Below are positions 12,091 through 23,409 of a stretch of 64,000 nucleotides of DNA, one piece after another; the stretch's first letter is position 1, and each line of letters begins with the position of its first letter. The stretch comes from Fratercula arctica (lineage: Eukaryota > Chordata > Aves > Charadriiformes > Alcidae). The stretch covers positions 97,548,704 through 97,612,703 of the forward strand of contig CANTUZ010000003.1 in NCBI GenBank assembly GCA_947846985.1, written 5' to 3'. The position numbers were made by a program, and so were the translations under genes. The notes beneath the pieces were generated by a model. The model had not been told where the DNA came from. It saw nothing but the letters and a program-made list of their open reading frames with translations, and did not search any database.

Positions 12091-13720
12091 GTAGGTCTTC
12101 CCTTGGCAGACAACCAAGCAAAAAGAACAGCTAGGCAAACAAAGAGCAATATACCTGTTAGAATTGTTCACGAACTTAGCAGCAGATATGAAAGACCAAA
12201 ATACCTTATATGCTGCACTTTATACAGGGATGTAGGAATGTTAAAGTACACCATTATCATTCAGGTAGACAAAATCCTCTACCATCGATACATTTTACCA
12301 GTTCTTCCAGCTAGAAGGATCATATGATTCACTAAATTCTGATGGAGATGTAGTTACCTACAGTATATTTTAATACTTTAATATTTTAGGGATTGATCTT
12401 TTGGATAAATTCAGATATCAAAATGAGGGCAAACTTAGTGTGCATGCACTGTTGATATCCTATGTAGGCCTTAATATTCCACAGTATGCATTCTGGTCCA
12501 CTTAACAATGTATAAGGGAGGTCTTTAAACAGGGAGATGTGATGCCTGCGTAATTAATTTCTTAAGTTTCTTTGACGAGTTTAGATATTTTTTTTGCCTT
12601 CTACCTTTCTACTGCATTGATTCCTTCGGTCAAACAACGTTTTATTTATGCTTAGCGTTGAATCTTAGTAACAAGAGTAGGTTACTGAAGTTGAGCAGAC
12701 AAAATACTCAAAATCCATGCTTGCTGCAGAATCAACCTTCCAAATAAGTGAGAAAAAAATACTTCCAAATTCTTCACTTTCTTTGGAAACATTTGTCTCT
12801 GAAAGAGATTGCACAGTCATTCTTTAAGGACTACAGTGTTTTAGTAATATATACAGAGCATATCTCTAAAATAATGCCCATATTAAATATAGTCCTGAAA
12901 TTAATTGTGCCTGTATTAAATGTAGTCCTATGTAAATTACATAAAATCGGAGAATACTCTCATAAGGGTATAAATTTTAATGTTATTACTACAGAAAAAA
13001 AAAAAAATCAGAGTTCTTAAACTAATGTTGTGTAATTCTGGTGCAGGCTTTGTCTTTATTGGCTTTTCTTGCTATTCAATACCTCTGGACAAACTGTGAC
13101 ACTAACAGCATGTATCTTTGTGCGTCATGAAGTGGTGGAGCATACAGATGGAAATAGATAATGTTTATTGATAAGTAGCCATTATAACTGAGGATTCAGT
13201 ATGACTATTAATGCTAATGGTATCAAGGATAAAAAGTGAAACAGAGAACAAGAATTGAAATAAGGATCAAGAAACCCATAAATGCTGATAGGCTTCACGT
13301 TCTTCAAGAGCAAATGGAATCTTTTTAGACTCTTTTGGTTTTCTGTCTGCTCTGAATCTCCAGGACTGCTTTTTTTAGATATCAAATACCCCCCATCTTC
13401 CATCCTCCTCCACCTTCTAAATTTTTGATGGCTTCTTTGAAGATAACCTAAGTAGGTTTCCAGTCTCAAAGTGATTTGATGGGTTTTGACTTTGTGATCA
13501 GGGCAGTAAATCAGACAATGAATAATCATTTTCAAAGGAGGAATTATAATTTTTTTCTTCTGGGAACAGACCTCTGAAGTCTGTGATTATTCCAAGATTT
13601 TCTTCCATGCCAGTCTTTCTTTCTAACTCTCAGTAATGGCATTAAGAATGAACAGAATATTGGAAAAAATAAGATCCTTTCCATGATATCTCAGTTTAAT
13701 CCATGTGCTGTCATGCTCAG
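12091..13720 (+). other. DST: Intron
   Basis: 1.63 kb of AT-rich sequence with an A-run near 12994-13006. Short open frames on both strands lack splice or family support. Confidence 0.75.
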
Positions 13721-15457
13721 AGCTTACCAGAGGAGGGTGAACTCCAGCAACCTGTGAAGTCAGATGAAGTCTTTCAACGTTTGGGATGTAATGAAGCTGT
13801 TGAATTCAGAGAGGAAAACTCACCTGATGAAAGCAAGATGGATGTGGAATATTTGCAAAAAGATAACTATTCCAGTAAATGTAAACACACAGAAAATAAA
13901 TCTAAAATTGACAGAAGAAAATTAGATGTAGACAGGTATGATAAAATCAAAACTGATAGAACATTACAGCAATTTTTAAATGTCAGTGGTCAAGAAAGTA
14001 GCATTAGTGGCAACAGAGAAAATAAGCTACATACAGAGCAAAAGAATTTAATAGGTTTTGGTAATCAAAGTAAAGAAGAAGAAAATGATAGAAAAGATTA
14101 TTTTGTTTCAGCTGAGGTCTGTGTGAGTATGGATAACAATCCTGGTGAAATGTTAAGTGAGCAAACTGTTGATGGAGTGAGACAGGAAACAGAGGGGGTA
14201 TCAAAGCAGTTGCCTGAAGCGGAAATGATACACAAAACCACAGGAAAAAATTGGTCAAGAAAGGCAGGGAATGATGTTCCGACGAAGGAAGAATGTGAGA
14301 TGCCATCAGAAACTAATTTTGAGCTAACAGCGAAGAAAGATGAAGTTACTCCAAAAACTGGAAAGCGTGCTGTGGATATCAGCCCTTACAAGCAGCAACA
14401 CTTTTTGCCGAGACCTCATTTTGACTGTCAGTGTAAAGAACATTGCTTTACAGCCAGTAATAGCCATAACACTTTAAACTGTGAAGACAGAGAGTTTCAA
14501 GTGTGTGGTGAAAAAGGTGACTCTCTTTCAGGTGTAAGGGATGCAACACCTTTAGAGAAAGTTGCATCCTCTTTCAGAGAGCTGACAGTGCACGATGGAG
14601 GTGAAAAAACAAAGTTAAATTTGCAATCTGTGAGTAATCCAGGCATTTCTGGTGGTGTTGAAAGGGATACAAACGAACTGCACAGAGCATCTCTGGATAA
14701 AAGTTACTTCATAGCAGAAAACGAAACACTACAAAAACCAAATTTAAATCCAAATGAAGCCAAGAGTACAATGCGAAAAATTTTGGCCGTTTCTTCAGGA
14801 AGTATTTCAGAGAGTCAGTATGCAGCAAAAGTCTCTGAATCTTACCTGTTAGATTTTGAAGTGTCACCAGCGCAGAGCAATCCAAGTTTAGGTACAGAAT
14901 TGTTAGGAAATACTGGTGATTTAAATGCAAATATAGCCGTCTCAGAAATTATTTCCGGAGGAGAGGATTATTTTCCATTATCAGAACGTGGATCAGCAAA
15001 AAAGCTTTTGAGTTACGATGAGAAAGTAAGTGAGAAGAAAATATCACAGGGTAAAATTTGTGCTTTGGACAACATAAATAGAAGCAGGAAGAAGCAGAGT
15101 GAAGACGACAGGCTAGAACAGGGTCAGAAATGTAAAGATTTATTGCTGGTTGCAGAAGTGGACAGTAGAGGTAAGGGCCATAGCACAAAGATACCTGGAA
15201 AAAACACTGAACTCCAGAAAATATTCTGTGAAAAAACAGGGAAAAAAGCCTCACTTGAAAAAAAAGAAAAGCAAAAAAAAAGAGACAGTGATAATGAAGA
15301 GAAAAGGAGCACAACTATTATTAAGGTACCAGAGTTTTTATGCAATGCAAATGAAACAGTTAATTTAAGAATGATTCTAAACCAATCTAAATCAACATTT
15401 GAATCTCAAAAAATGTTAAGGTCAGGTGATTTAAAATTGATTGAACATAAACAATGA
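13721..15457 (+). CDS. Unassigned large alternative exon of DST (about 578 codons, in-frame stop)
   Basis: I do not recognise this protein segment. The frame is closed by a stop at 13697 and open from 13700 to a TGA at 15455-15457, which is far longer than expected by chance in this AT-rich DNA. The only acceptor giving phase 0, as the hub exon at 12090 requires, is gctcag|AGC at 13720/13721. The product then reads LEEEE followed by SLPEEGELQQPVKSDEVFQ. It is hydrophilic and rich in Lys, Glu, Ser, Asn and Asp. I see no membrane segment, no plakin repeat and little heptad pattern, so it is probably disordered. One Cys/His cluster (PHFDCQCKEHCF, near 14415-14450) stands out. It may be a terminal exon of a short isoform or a cassette read through one of two in-frame donors (AAA|gtaagt after 15025, AAG|gtacca after 15325) into the e-rod exon. 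BPAG1e as known joins the hub directly to the rod. Confidence 0.72.
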   Translation, partial: SLPEEGELQQPVKSDEVFQRLGCNEAVEFREENSPDESKMDVEYLQKDNYSSKCKHTENKSKIDRRKLDVDRYDKIKTDRTLQQFLNVSGQESSISGNRENKLHTEQKNLIGFGNQSKEEENDRKDYFVSAEVCVSMDNNPGEMLSEQTVDGVRQETEGVSKQLPEAEMIHKTTGKNWSRKAGNDVPTKEECEMPSETNFELTAKKDEVTPKTGKRAVDISPYKQQHFLPRPHFDCQCKEHCFTASNSHNTLNCEDREFQVCGEKGDSLSGVRDATPLEKVASSFRELTVHDGGEKTKLNLQSVSNPGISGGVERDTNELHRASLDKSYFIAENETLQKPNLNPNEAKSTMRKILAVSSGSISESQYAAKVSESYLLDFEVSPAQSNPSLGTELLGNTGDLNANIAVSEIISGGEDYFPLSERGSAKKLLSYDEKVSEKKISQGKICALDNINRSRKKQSEDDRLEQGQKCKDLLLVAEVDSRGKGHSTKIPGKNTELQKIFCEKTGKKASLEKKEKQKKRDSDNEEKRSTTIIKVPEFLCNANETVNLRMILNQSKSTFESQKMLRSGDLKLIEHKQ

Positions 15458-16790
15458 GTATGCTAATGATATTAATTACTTTGCATTTTGGGATGCTTAC
15501 ATTTTTTAGGTTCTTATAAATTTATTTTTGTTTATTTTGTATTACTATCTAATTACCATCCTTTTCTCCACCCAGCTGATGCTCAGCCACGTCTATTAGA
15601 AATAATGGAAGTTAACAAGATATAGTTCGTGACTGTATCTGTATTTTTAGTTCTTCTTTTTCAAGCATAAAACATTATATTTTGTGTCTATAGGAGCATA
15701 AAAAGAAATCTGATAAGAAACCAATTTATATGTTTTGTATTCGTTGGGGTCTGTTCAAAATTGTGACACTGGGGAAACATGGAGAGGAACTAAAGAAGCT
15801 GCCTTTGCATTAGCCTTTTAGGCAATAAGTTTCATATATCATATGAAAAATGAAGTAAATCTGGTAATTTTGAACTAAACCAACATTTTGTTTATTTAAA
15901 AATGTTGCTATAATTACCCTTCATGCCGTGTTTGTATGATCATAGGAATGTAGGTGTGTTCTTACCTCATGTTAGCTCACATTGGGTAACTAAACCATAG
16001 TAGTGCTAATGAAGACAAGGTATGTATGGTTTCAACCATATTATTGCTGGTGAATACACATCTCGCTTATAGGAGTTTCCCTTGATCTGCCAACATGCAG
16101 AGACTATAAGCCAACTAGCTTTCACTAGAATTTTCCTAATTACCATGTTTATACCTCTAATTGTGTCTACACTGCAGAGCAGCTGTGCTCTTACCAGTCC
16201 CCCCAGCTGGACCAGTGGAGGCGTTGGGACTGTGGAGCACACTACGGACAATAGATGTACTGGGGTTTAGCTACTTCTCTTTCTGGAGTTGATGCATCTT
16301 GGCTCTAGCTCTTTCTTTTCTTGGAGGGGATTTCCAAACTTCTCTTGTGTTGTTTGTGCTTGCAAGCATAAAATCCTTCTTGCTACTCCTACTGAACTGA
16401 TCCAGAAATGGTAGCCACTTTCTCCTTGGGAATTCTTGCACATAGCGTTTGGCTCACTTTTTGCTCTACCTATTTGTTTGGAGAAAAAGCATATGCACGC
16501 TGTTGTTTGACGCTGCTTACCGCTAACAGACATCTGGCTGAAGTGAGAGGCTTCAGGACTTCTTCGCTTTGTGGATGTCTTTATGAAGGGTTTCATATTT
16601 CACTAATGGTAACTTCCTGAAGCTTACTGACTCAAGAGAAGGTGATGGTGGTGGGAACTGCTCGTCCTACTTTCTGGATATACCATATATATCTGAGTAA
16701 GTATTTTCCGCTCCACTTTTCAAAGAGCCTAACATGTTTCATGTGCTGTATTACAAAAAGTACATTCCAACTTATCTCGTTCTTTTACAG
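15458..16790 (+). other. Intron or 3' UTR between the unassigned exon and the e-rod exon
   Basis: 1.33 kb. I find no AATAAA hexamer here; only weaker variants occur (TATAAA near 15515, CATAAA near 15668 and 15703). The 3' half carries open frames on both strands around 16000-16600 without recognisable content. Confidence 0.6.
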
Positions 16791-19562
16791 ATTTTAAAGA
16801 ATAAGGAAGCATCAGTGCGTGAGGCATATTCAGATCTCATGGCACAGCAAAATAGCACAATTGATGAGAACAGAAAACTCATGGGAAAGGTAAAAACACT
16901 CGAGGAGATGTTGGAGGATATGAAGAAACAAAAATTCCAAGTGGAACAGGAGCTCCCCAAAGTGAGGGAAGCTGCAGAAAAAGAGCGGCAGAAGCAGCAA
17001 AAGGACATGGAAGAGATCTGTCTTCAGAAGACCAAGGCTGAGCAAGAGGCAAAGCGGTGTCGTGTAGATCTAGAGAGCATTAAGAAAGAGAAAGCAGATG
17101 CAGAGCAGGAGTTGGAGTGTGTAAGGCAGCTCATTTTTCAGGCAGAGACTCAAAGAAGTATACTGGAAGAAAACCTCCGTGCTTTCCGAAATCAGGTAGA
17201 AGAAAGCACCTTTACCAGAAGAAACCTTGAAGAGCATCTAAGAAGAAAAGATACTAATCTTCATGATTTAGAGCAACAAAAAAAAAACTTAATGCAGGAG
17301 CTGAAGAAAAAAACAGAAGGAGAGGAAAAACTTATGAGGCTCATAAAGCAAATGGAACAAGATCTTGAATTTAAAGGGAGTCTATCAGAAATAAAGCTGC
17401 AAGAGAAAGAGAAAACTGAAGCCAGAAGGAAGGTTGTTGAAGGCAAGTACTCTGTAACTAGAGAAACTTCCCTGCCAACTTTCACAGCTGGGCAATGCAG
17501 CCATTGTAGGACTGACTCTGAAATTACAAGTTTCCAGAAGAAACAAGAAGCCAAAAAAGTAGAAGAGCTTAAACAGAAGATAGATGAGCTAACCCTTGCT
17601 AACAAAAAAGCTGATAAAACTATTAAAGACCTGAAATATGAACTGAATGAAATTGAGCTTCAGAAATCATCAACAGAAGAAAAGTCTCGTTTATTAAAAG
17701 AAAAACTAGATAAAGTCAATAGCGAACTTAAATGCCTAAAAATTAAGTTGGAGGAAAAAGACCAAGTAGAGCAAAGATATTTGCAACAGTTGAAAGAACT
17801 GGAGAAGCAGCTGCATAGAACCACAGGTAAAGCCGAAGAGGTGATGCAAGAAGCTATAGATCTTAAGAAAATTAAGATGAACTATGAGGAAGAGCTGAAA
17901 TCTGTTCAGCAAGAAAAGACACAGCTAAAAAGAGAAGTAGAGGAATTAACTAGATCACAGACAAAAGCTGAAATCACTATCAGACATTTAAATTCACAAA
18001 TCAGTTCTCTTCAAAAAGAGAAGCTGGCAGCTGAACACAGAACACAGTCATGCAAAGGAGAAACAAATAATCTTCAAGACCAGTATAAGAAAATTCAGGA
18101 ACAGTTGCTTCAAAAAACAAAAGTAGAGAAAGAGAACCACCAGGAAATTCAGATGCTGAAGAATGAGTTAGCCAAAAGTAATCAGATGTCAGAAACATTG
18201 AAACGAAAGATAGAGGACCTTAACAAATGCAATACTGAAACAAAACTACTGATGAAGCAAATTCAGTCTGAATCAGAGAAGATGACTTTGGAAAAGCAAA
18301 GTATTCAGAAGAAAAATGATACGTTAAAAGCCCTAGCAGATGGTTTCAAAGAGCAACTGCGTACAACAAATGAACAATTACACAAGCAAACAATAATTGA
18401 GCAAGAATTCATATGTAAAATCAAAAGCCTAGAAGTTGAGCTAGCAAAAACAAAAGATGTAGCTAGTGAATATAAACAAAAATGTGATAAACAAAGTGCT
18501 TCTACCCTAAGCATTGACCGGGAGGTTCAAAATCTAAATGCCCAATTGAATGCTCTTTCTATGGAAAAAAGAACGCATGAGCAGAAGATACAACTACAGC
18601 AAGCTCATATACAAGAGCTAAGTTGTAAATTAAAAAAATTACAGGATGAACTCCATCAGAAGACTCTGGATGAACAAATGGCACGCAAGAAGATGATTCT
18701 GTTTCAGGAAGAATCCATTAAGTTTAAACACTCTGCAGAGGAATTTAGGAAAAAAGTTGAAAAATTACTGGAATCCCATAGCATCAAAGAAAAGGACGTT
18801 TCTGGCATAAAGCTAGAATGTATTGCTCTTCAGCAGGAAAAGCATATGGCTGAGGAGAACATCATGTTGTACAAGATACAACTGGAAGATCTACAAGAAA
18901 AGCTTAAAAAATGTCATGAACAACTGCAGCAAGGGAAGCAAGCTGAAATGGACTATCACCAGAAGTGCAGGAAACTTGAGGAAGAATTGGACGTGCAGAA
19001 GCGCACAGTTGAGAACTTGAAGCAGAAAATGGACATGCAGGTCAAGGAGAACGAACACAGGTTTCTTTTGTTTCAAAATGAAGTGCAGCAAAATAATACG
19101 CTCCAAGATTCTGGATTTAAATTGAACTGTGAAAGAAGAGGGAATGATTTAAATTACCTGAGTGACACTGCAGCTAGAGAATTTGAGCAGCTTCCTCCAC
19201 ATGCAAAACCTAGCTCACCTTTGTTAAGGCAAAAGCAGGAGAGAGCAGGTTTTAAATCTGATCAAATAGAAGAAAACACATTGTACGTGAGTGCTGATGA
19301 TACAATACCAAGAGAGGTGCAGTTCCAGATGTCAAGAATAAACCAATCACTAGAAGAAGATTCAAGCCTGCCATCTTTTACAGAGTTTGTTTCCCAAACA
19401 AGTACGCAGTTCCAGATAACTTTTGATAAAACAAGCCAAATCTCTGGAACATCTGAAAGGGACACATTGAGAAACAGGAACCTGCACAGTTCCAGACAAA
19501 CTATTAGACATGGAGAAGACATGAAACATGAATTAGGAGTGGTAAAACTGCATCCCTTGGAG
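16791..19562 (+). CDS. DST: DST BPAG1e-specific coiled-coil rod exon
   Basis: 924 codons, phase 0 to 0. Acceptor tcttttacag, donor GAG|gtacac. It begins ILKNKEASVREAYSDLMAQQ and then holds heptad-rich coiled coil for roughly codons 15-780, for example KVREAAEKERQKQQKDMEE, LERVRQL-type ECVRQLI and TGKAEEVMQEAIDLKKIK. A less helical tail follows, with TSTQFQITFDKTSQI and ending KLHPLE. This is the homodimerisation rod of BP230, the hemidesmosomal inner-plaque protein of basal keratinocytes. Length and order agree with human BPAG1e from memory. In human the hub joins directly to this exon. It is absent from the long a/b isoforms, which skip to 23410. Confidence 0.96.
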
Positions 19563-20127
19563 GTACACACTACGTTTTGTGAGGGTTTGCCTTCCTAGTG
19601 CTGGTTTTTACTATTCTGTTTGTTTATTTGGTTTTAGTTACGCTTTATCGCTATTCTGTATTCTCTCTGATGTTTCTTATGTTCTTACCTTGGTGAAGGG
19701 AACCCCTTCATTCTTGCGTGACACAAAAAGCTTCTCATTAGATCTTGTAGCAGGTTTGTTAATATCTAAGAAACACATTATTTAAAAGGTTTGTAGTGGA
19801 AATAGGAATTCACATACACCGTTGTATCATTATTGGTCAAAATAAGCCTTGATGAACAGCACTAAGTTCATGTAGTAGCATACAACAGTTATTGTTGCTT
19901 AGTCTAGTCATATTCCTGTTACCGAATAAATATTTGAAATATCAAAAGCACGTTAGAACTCTAGCTATCTATGTTTCTCTGCTCTCCAATGCTAGTAGCA
20001 GTTCTCCTTTCTGACTTACACTCAAGTTCTCCCTTTTGTTTCTCTGGTGGTGGATTTAGGAGTGAATTATGCACAGCATAGTTCTGCTGATGTATTTCTC
20101 ACTGTATCAAAAAATTCCTATTTACAG
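19563..20127 (+). other. DST: Intron between BPAG1e rod and tail
   Basis: 565 bp, GT at 19563 and AG at 20127 (tatttacag). No other content recognised. Confidence 0.85.
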
Positions 20128-22044
20128 ATAGTGAAGAACAAGCAGTATGACATGCATGTTGAAGTCACAACACTAAACCAAGAAAATGACAAGACTTTTG
20201 GTAATGAAGAGAGAATGTTTGAGGGATACAAAACATCCGAAGGGTTTAGGAGAGAAGACTTTGCAAAGATGAGCTCTTTCTTAGGGGAAGAGATTTTGAA
20301 AACTGTTGATGATGCTACACAGTTGGAATATTTTACAGACGAATATGATGATATTAAATTTCAAGGTCTCCGACATGATGTAACTGCCAGACAGTTGATT
20401 GAAGTTAAACTTTTAGACAGGCTTACAGTTCAGCAGCTCCGTTCAGGGCAGAAAACTATTGATGAGGTTCAGAAAAGTCTTGAAAAATTTTTAATTAAAC
20501 CTACAGCTATAGCTGGGCTGTACCTTGAATCCAGCAAAGAGATACTCTCTTTTGCTTTAGCAGCAAAGAGAAGAATCATAGGAAAAGCATTGGCGTTAGC
20601 ATTTCTAGAGGCCCAAGCAGCTACTGGTTTCATCATTGATCCTACAACAGGTCAGAAATTCTCTGTTGATGATTCAGTCATTAGAGGGCTCACAGATAAT
20701 GAATTCAAGAGTAGACTGCTTGAGGCAGAGAAAGCTGTTTTGGGCTATTGCTCTTCTGGGAAACTGATCTCTGTGTATCAGGCTATGGAAGCTCGACTCT
20801 TAGAAAGGCAAAAAGGTAAAAACATCCTTGAGGCTCAGATTGCAAGCGGAGGGGTCGTTGATCCTGTGAGAAGTGTTCGTGTACCTCCAGAAACTGCCGT
20901 GCAGCTTGGCTTGCTTAGTAACACAATTTTAAAATTTTTACATGAACCTTCTAGTAACACAAAATGTTTTCACAATCCAAATAACAGGAAAGCTATGTAC
21001 TATTGTGATTTGCTGAAAATGTGTTTGTTCAGTGTAAGCAGTAAATGCTTTCTTCTTCCAGTTGGTGAAAGGAAAATAAGCACCCCATCAGCAGAGAAAA
21101 GTCATAAAATTTCTGTAGTAGACATCAAAACAGGAGCTGAAATGACTTCATATGAGGCTTATGAAAAGAATTGTGTTGATAAAGCTACCTATCTTGAACT
21201 TTCCAAAGAGGAATTTGATTGGAAGGAGTCTACATGTTTTGACTCTGATGGGAATTCATTTCTTTTGCTTACAGATCTTAGAACGGGTATACAGTTTAAT
21301 ATCGAGGAGACCTTAAATCAGGGTAGAATTGGCAGAGTGTTAGTCAATAAATATAAGGAGGGTTTAATCACAGCTAATGAGTTTGGGGATATTTTAGTTA
21401 GCAGTTCACAGCCAAATAAAGATTTAAACAGTCCTATTGCAGGCTTCTGGCTTTCTGAAACCAATGAAAGAATTCCAGTTTTAAAAGCCTCACGCAAAAA
21501 CTTGGTAGATAGAGTTACTGCCCTCCGGTGTCTTGAAGCTCAGGTTAGTACAGGAGGCATAATTGATCCATTTACTGGGAAAAAGTACAGTGTTTCAGAA
21601 GCTTTGCAAAGGGAGTTAATCGATGATAGTTGTGCCAAGCAAATCCAGCAGTGCGAACTCATCTATACTGGGATCATTCACCCTGTAAGGAGCACAGTGA
21701 TGTCTGCTATTGAAGCTATGCATGTAAATGCCATAGATAAAGAAATGGGTATGCGCTGCCTGGAGTATCAATACTTGACTGGTGGGTTGATAGATCCGAA
21801 GTCTCATTCCAGATTGACGATGGAAGATGCAATTAAGAATGGTATTATTGATGCTGTCACAGCTACTAAGATGAAAGATGAAAAATCGTATGTTAAAGTT
21901 CTAACATGCCCCAAAACAAAGAAGAAGTTAACCTACAAAGAAGCTTTAGAGACAGCTGTTTTTGATTGCCACACCGGGCTGCGATTGTTAGAAGCAGCTC
22001 AGCCCATGAAAACGGGAATTTCCAGTCTTTACTATAATTCGTAA
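20128..22044 (+). CDS. DST: DST BPAG1e terminal exon: plakin repeats, intermediate-filament binding tail
   Basis: 638 codons plus TAA at 22042-22044. Starts IVKNKQYDMHVEVTTLNQEN in phase 0. Plakin-repeat motifs follow in order: LEAQAATGFIIDPTTGQ (about codon 160), LEAQIASGGVVDP (about codon 235), LEAQVSTGGIIDPFTGKKY (about codon 470) and LEYQYLTGGLIDP (about codon 548). The end TGISSLYYNS differs by one residue from the human BP230 end as I recall it (TGISSLYYSS). The human tail binds keratins and anchors them to hemidesmosomes. Linker residues between the two repeat groups (codons about 300-450) are conserved in length. This is the last exon of the e-isoform. Confidence 0.97.
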   Translation: MVKNKQYDMHVEVTTLNQENDKTFGNEERMFEGYKTSEGFRREDFAKMSSFLGEEILKTVDDATQLEYFTDEYDDIKFQGLRHDVTARQLIEVKLLDRLTVQQLRSGQKTIDEVQKSLEKFLIKPTAIAGLYLESSKEILSFALAAKRRIIGKALALAFLEAQAATGFIIDPTTGQKFSVDDSVIRGLTDNEFKSRLLEAEKAVLGYCSSGKLISVYQAMEARLLERQKGKNILEAQIASGGVVDPVRSVRVPPETAVQLGLLSNTILKFLHEPSSNTKCFHNPNNRKAMYYCDLLKMCLFSVSSKCFLLPVGERKISTPSAEKSHKISVVDIKTGAEMTSYEAYEKNCVDKATYLELSKEEFDWKESTCFDSDGNSFLLLTDLRTGIQFNIEETLNQGRIGRVLVNKYKEGLITANEFGDILVSSSQPNKDLNSPIAGFWLSETNERIPVLKASRKNLVDRVTALRCLEAQVSTGGIIDPFTGKKYSVSEALQRELIDDSCAKQIQQCELIYTGIIHPVRSTVMSAIEAMHVNAIDKEMGMRCLEYQYLTGGLIDPKSHSRLTMEDAIKNGIIDAVTATKMKDEKSYVKVLTCPKTKKKLTYKEALETAVFDCHTGLRLLEAAQPMKTGISSLYYNS

Positions 22045-22539
22045 TGGAAGAAAGATATTAGTGCTCATTTTGGAGCCTGCTTTAAAACACATTCAAGACA
22101 AGGAAATGATCGAAGATGGCCTTTATGGAAAATCATAAATGGTGTTTTCTAAAGTAATCATGAGTTGCTGTAAAACTAATTAGTATAAACCATTAAAACT
22201 GGAATTAGATATTACTTGTTACAAAGGTGAAATTTATAGATAAACTTAGGCAGATTCATAATTTCGAAATGCAGACTGTGTGTTCAGTCTTTACCTGAGG
22301 GCCTCGTGTGACATTATCTACACGTAGGTAGTGTAAATCAGACATTATACTGAGGTTGGTGAAGTTAACATTAGTACAAAATGAGTAGATTTAGGTGAGA
22401 CAATCAGATTCTGATACACTAAAAATTGAAAGGGATTGCCCATTTTGCAAATGAAGACAGTGCAGTATTTCATGTGACCTGATACTTAATTTAATATTAC
22501 AAATCAGTTTGCAGATATAATTTATTTTACAAAAGTGGC

Positions 22540-22545
22540 AATAAA
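22540..22545 (+). terminator. Candidate poly(A) signal 1 for BPAG1e
   Basis: AATAAA about 496 nt after the e-isoform stop, in gtggcaataaagtatac. It is the first canonical hexamer downstream of the stop. Use is inferred from position only. Confidence 0.5.
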
Positions 22546-22753
22546 GTATACAAAGGTTAAATCTGCATTCTACTAAACACGTATACGTAAGTAATTTTTC
22601 TCACGCTGGTATTTCATTAATTTTAATGGGCTACTCGTATCCTAATTTTTTCTGTGACTTCAGGTAACATTATTTTTTTTTTTAGAATCTTTTTCATGCT
22701 CTAACAGGCAAGTGAATTAGAATTACATACCAAATTAAAAAAAAGTCCACTGA

Positions 22754-22759
22754 AATAAA
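22754..22759 (+). terminator. Candidate poly(A) signal 2 for BPAG1e
   Basis: AATAAA in ctgaaataaaatgtc, followed by T/G-rich sequence (cttcatttttacttgtgata). About 0.7 kb after the stop. Confidence 0.45.
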
Positions 22760-23278
22760 ATGTCTTCATTTTTACTTGTGATACGTGTAAGAGCTTAAGT
22801 GTGTTTTCTAAGTATTGTTAAGTTTCAAACTACTAACACGTTGTATTGCTATAAAAAGAAATTTATCTTCCTGTGCAGAAAAAGATGTAATGTCTCAGTA
22901 TTTTACTTTTATTGTTCTTGTTTCTGTAGACATAAAAGCAATGTATTCTTCCTAATTGTAATTTAGTAATCCATGTGCATAGATTGCAAAATACTGATGT
23001 CCTACACTGACTGTATATATCCACACCTGAGGGTAATGCAAAGGCAGCAATTCAAAGATACTTTATATGAAAATGTTGTTTAGATTTGATGTGCTGAGTA
23101 ATGGCTGGGAAACTCTGCTTTTTCTTAATAGCAATCATTTTATAATGAATGTGCATGTGTATGAATAAGCACCATAATTATGATTACGAATCATTTGAGG
23201 AATTATTTTGTTAATGTCTATAATTATGTGGCATTTTTGTTCCTACATCAAAGTGTCGTAGTAATGCATGTGGTGGTA

Positions 23279-23284
23279 AATAAA
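23279..23284 (+). terminator. Candidate poly(A) signal 3 for BPAG1e
   Basis: AATAAA in ggtaaataaaaagaaatc, followed within 20-50 nt by T/G-rich sequence. It lies only about 125 nt before the next long-isoform exon, so cleavage here would sit very close to the competing splice acceptor. Confidence 0.45.
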
Positions 23285-23409
23285 AAGAAATCTTTATGTT
23301 TATGTGATCATACTACCATTGTGGTAGAATTGTGTTTCTAGGGACAGTAATGTTAAATATTCCAACTATTTACATTTACATGTTTTTTACAATTCGCGGT
23401 GCTCATCAG

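Larger units (their letters stand above)
22045..23409 (+). other. DST: BPAG1e 3' UTR and following intron
   Basis: 1.37 kb of very AT-rich sequence after the e-isoform stop. The first 0.5-1.2 kb should be 3' UTR, depending on which poly(A) signal is used (listed separately). For long isoforms the whole stretch is intronic. Confidence 0.75.

Noticed and set aside
16734..16790. ATG at 16734 as a translation start for the e-rod
   Set aside because: The 57 nt before 16791 are intronic with a standard acceptor (tcttttacag), and the human homologue continues from the plakin hub at this junction.
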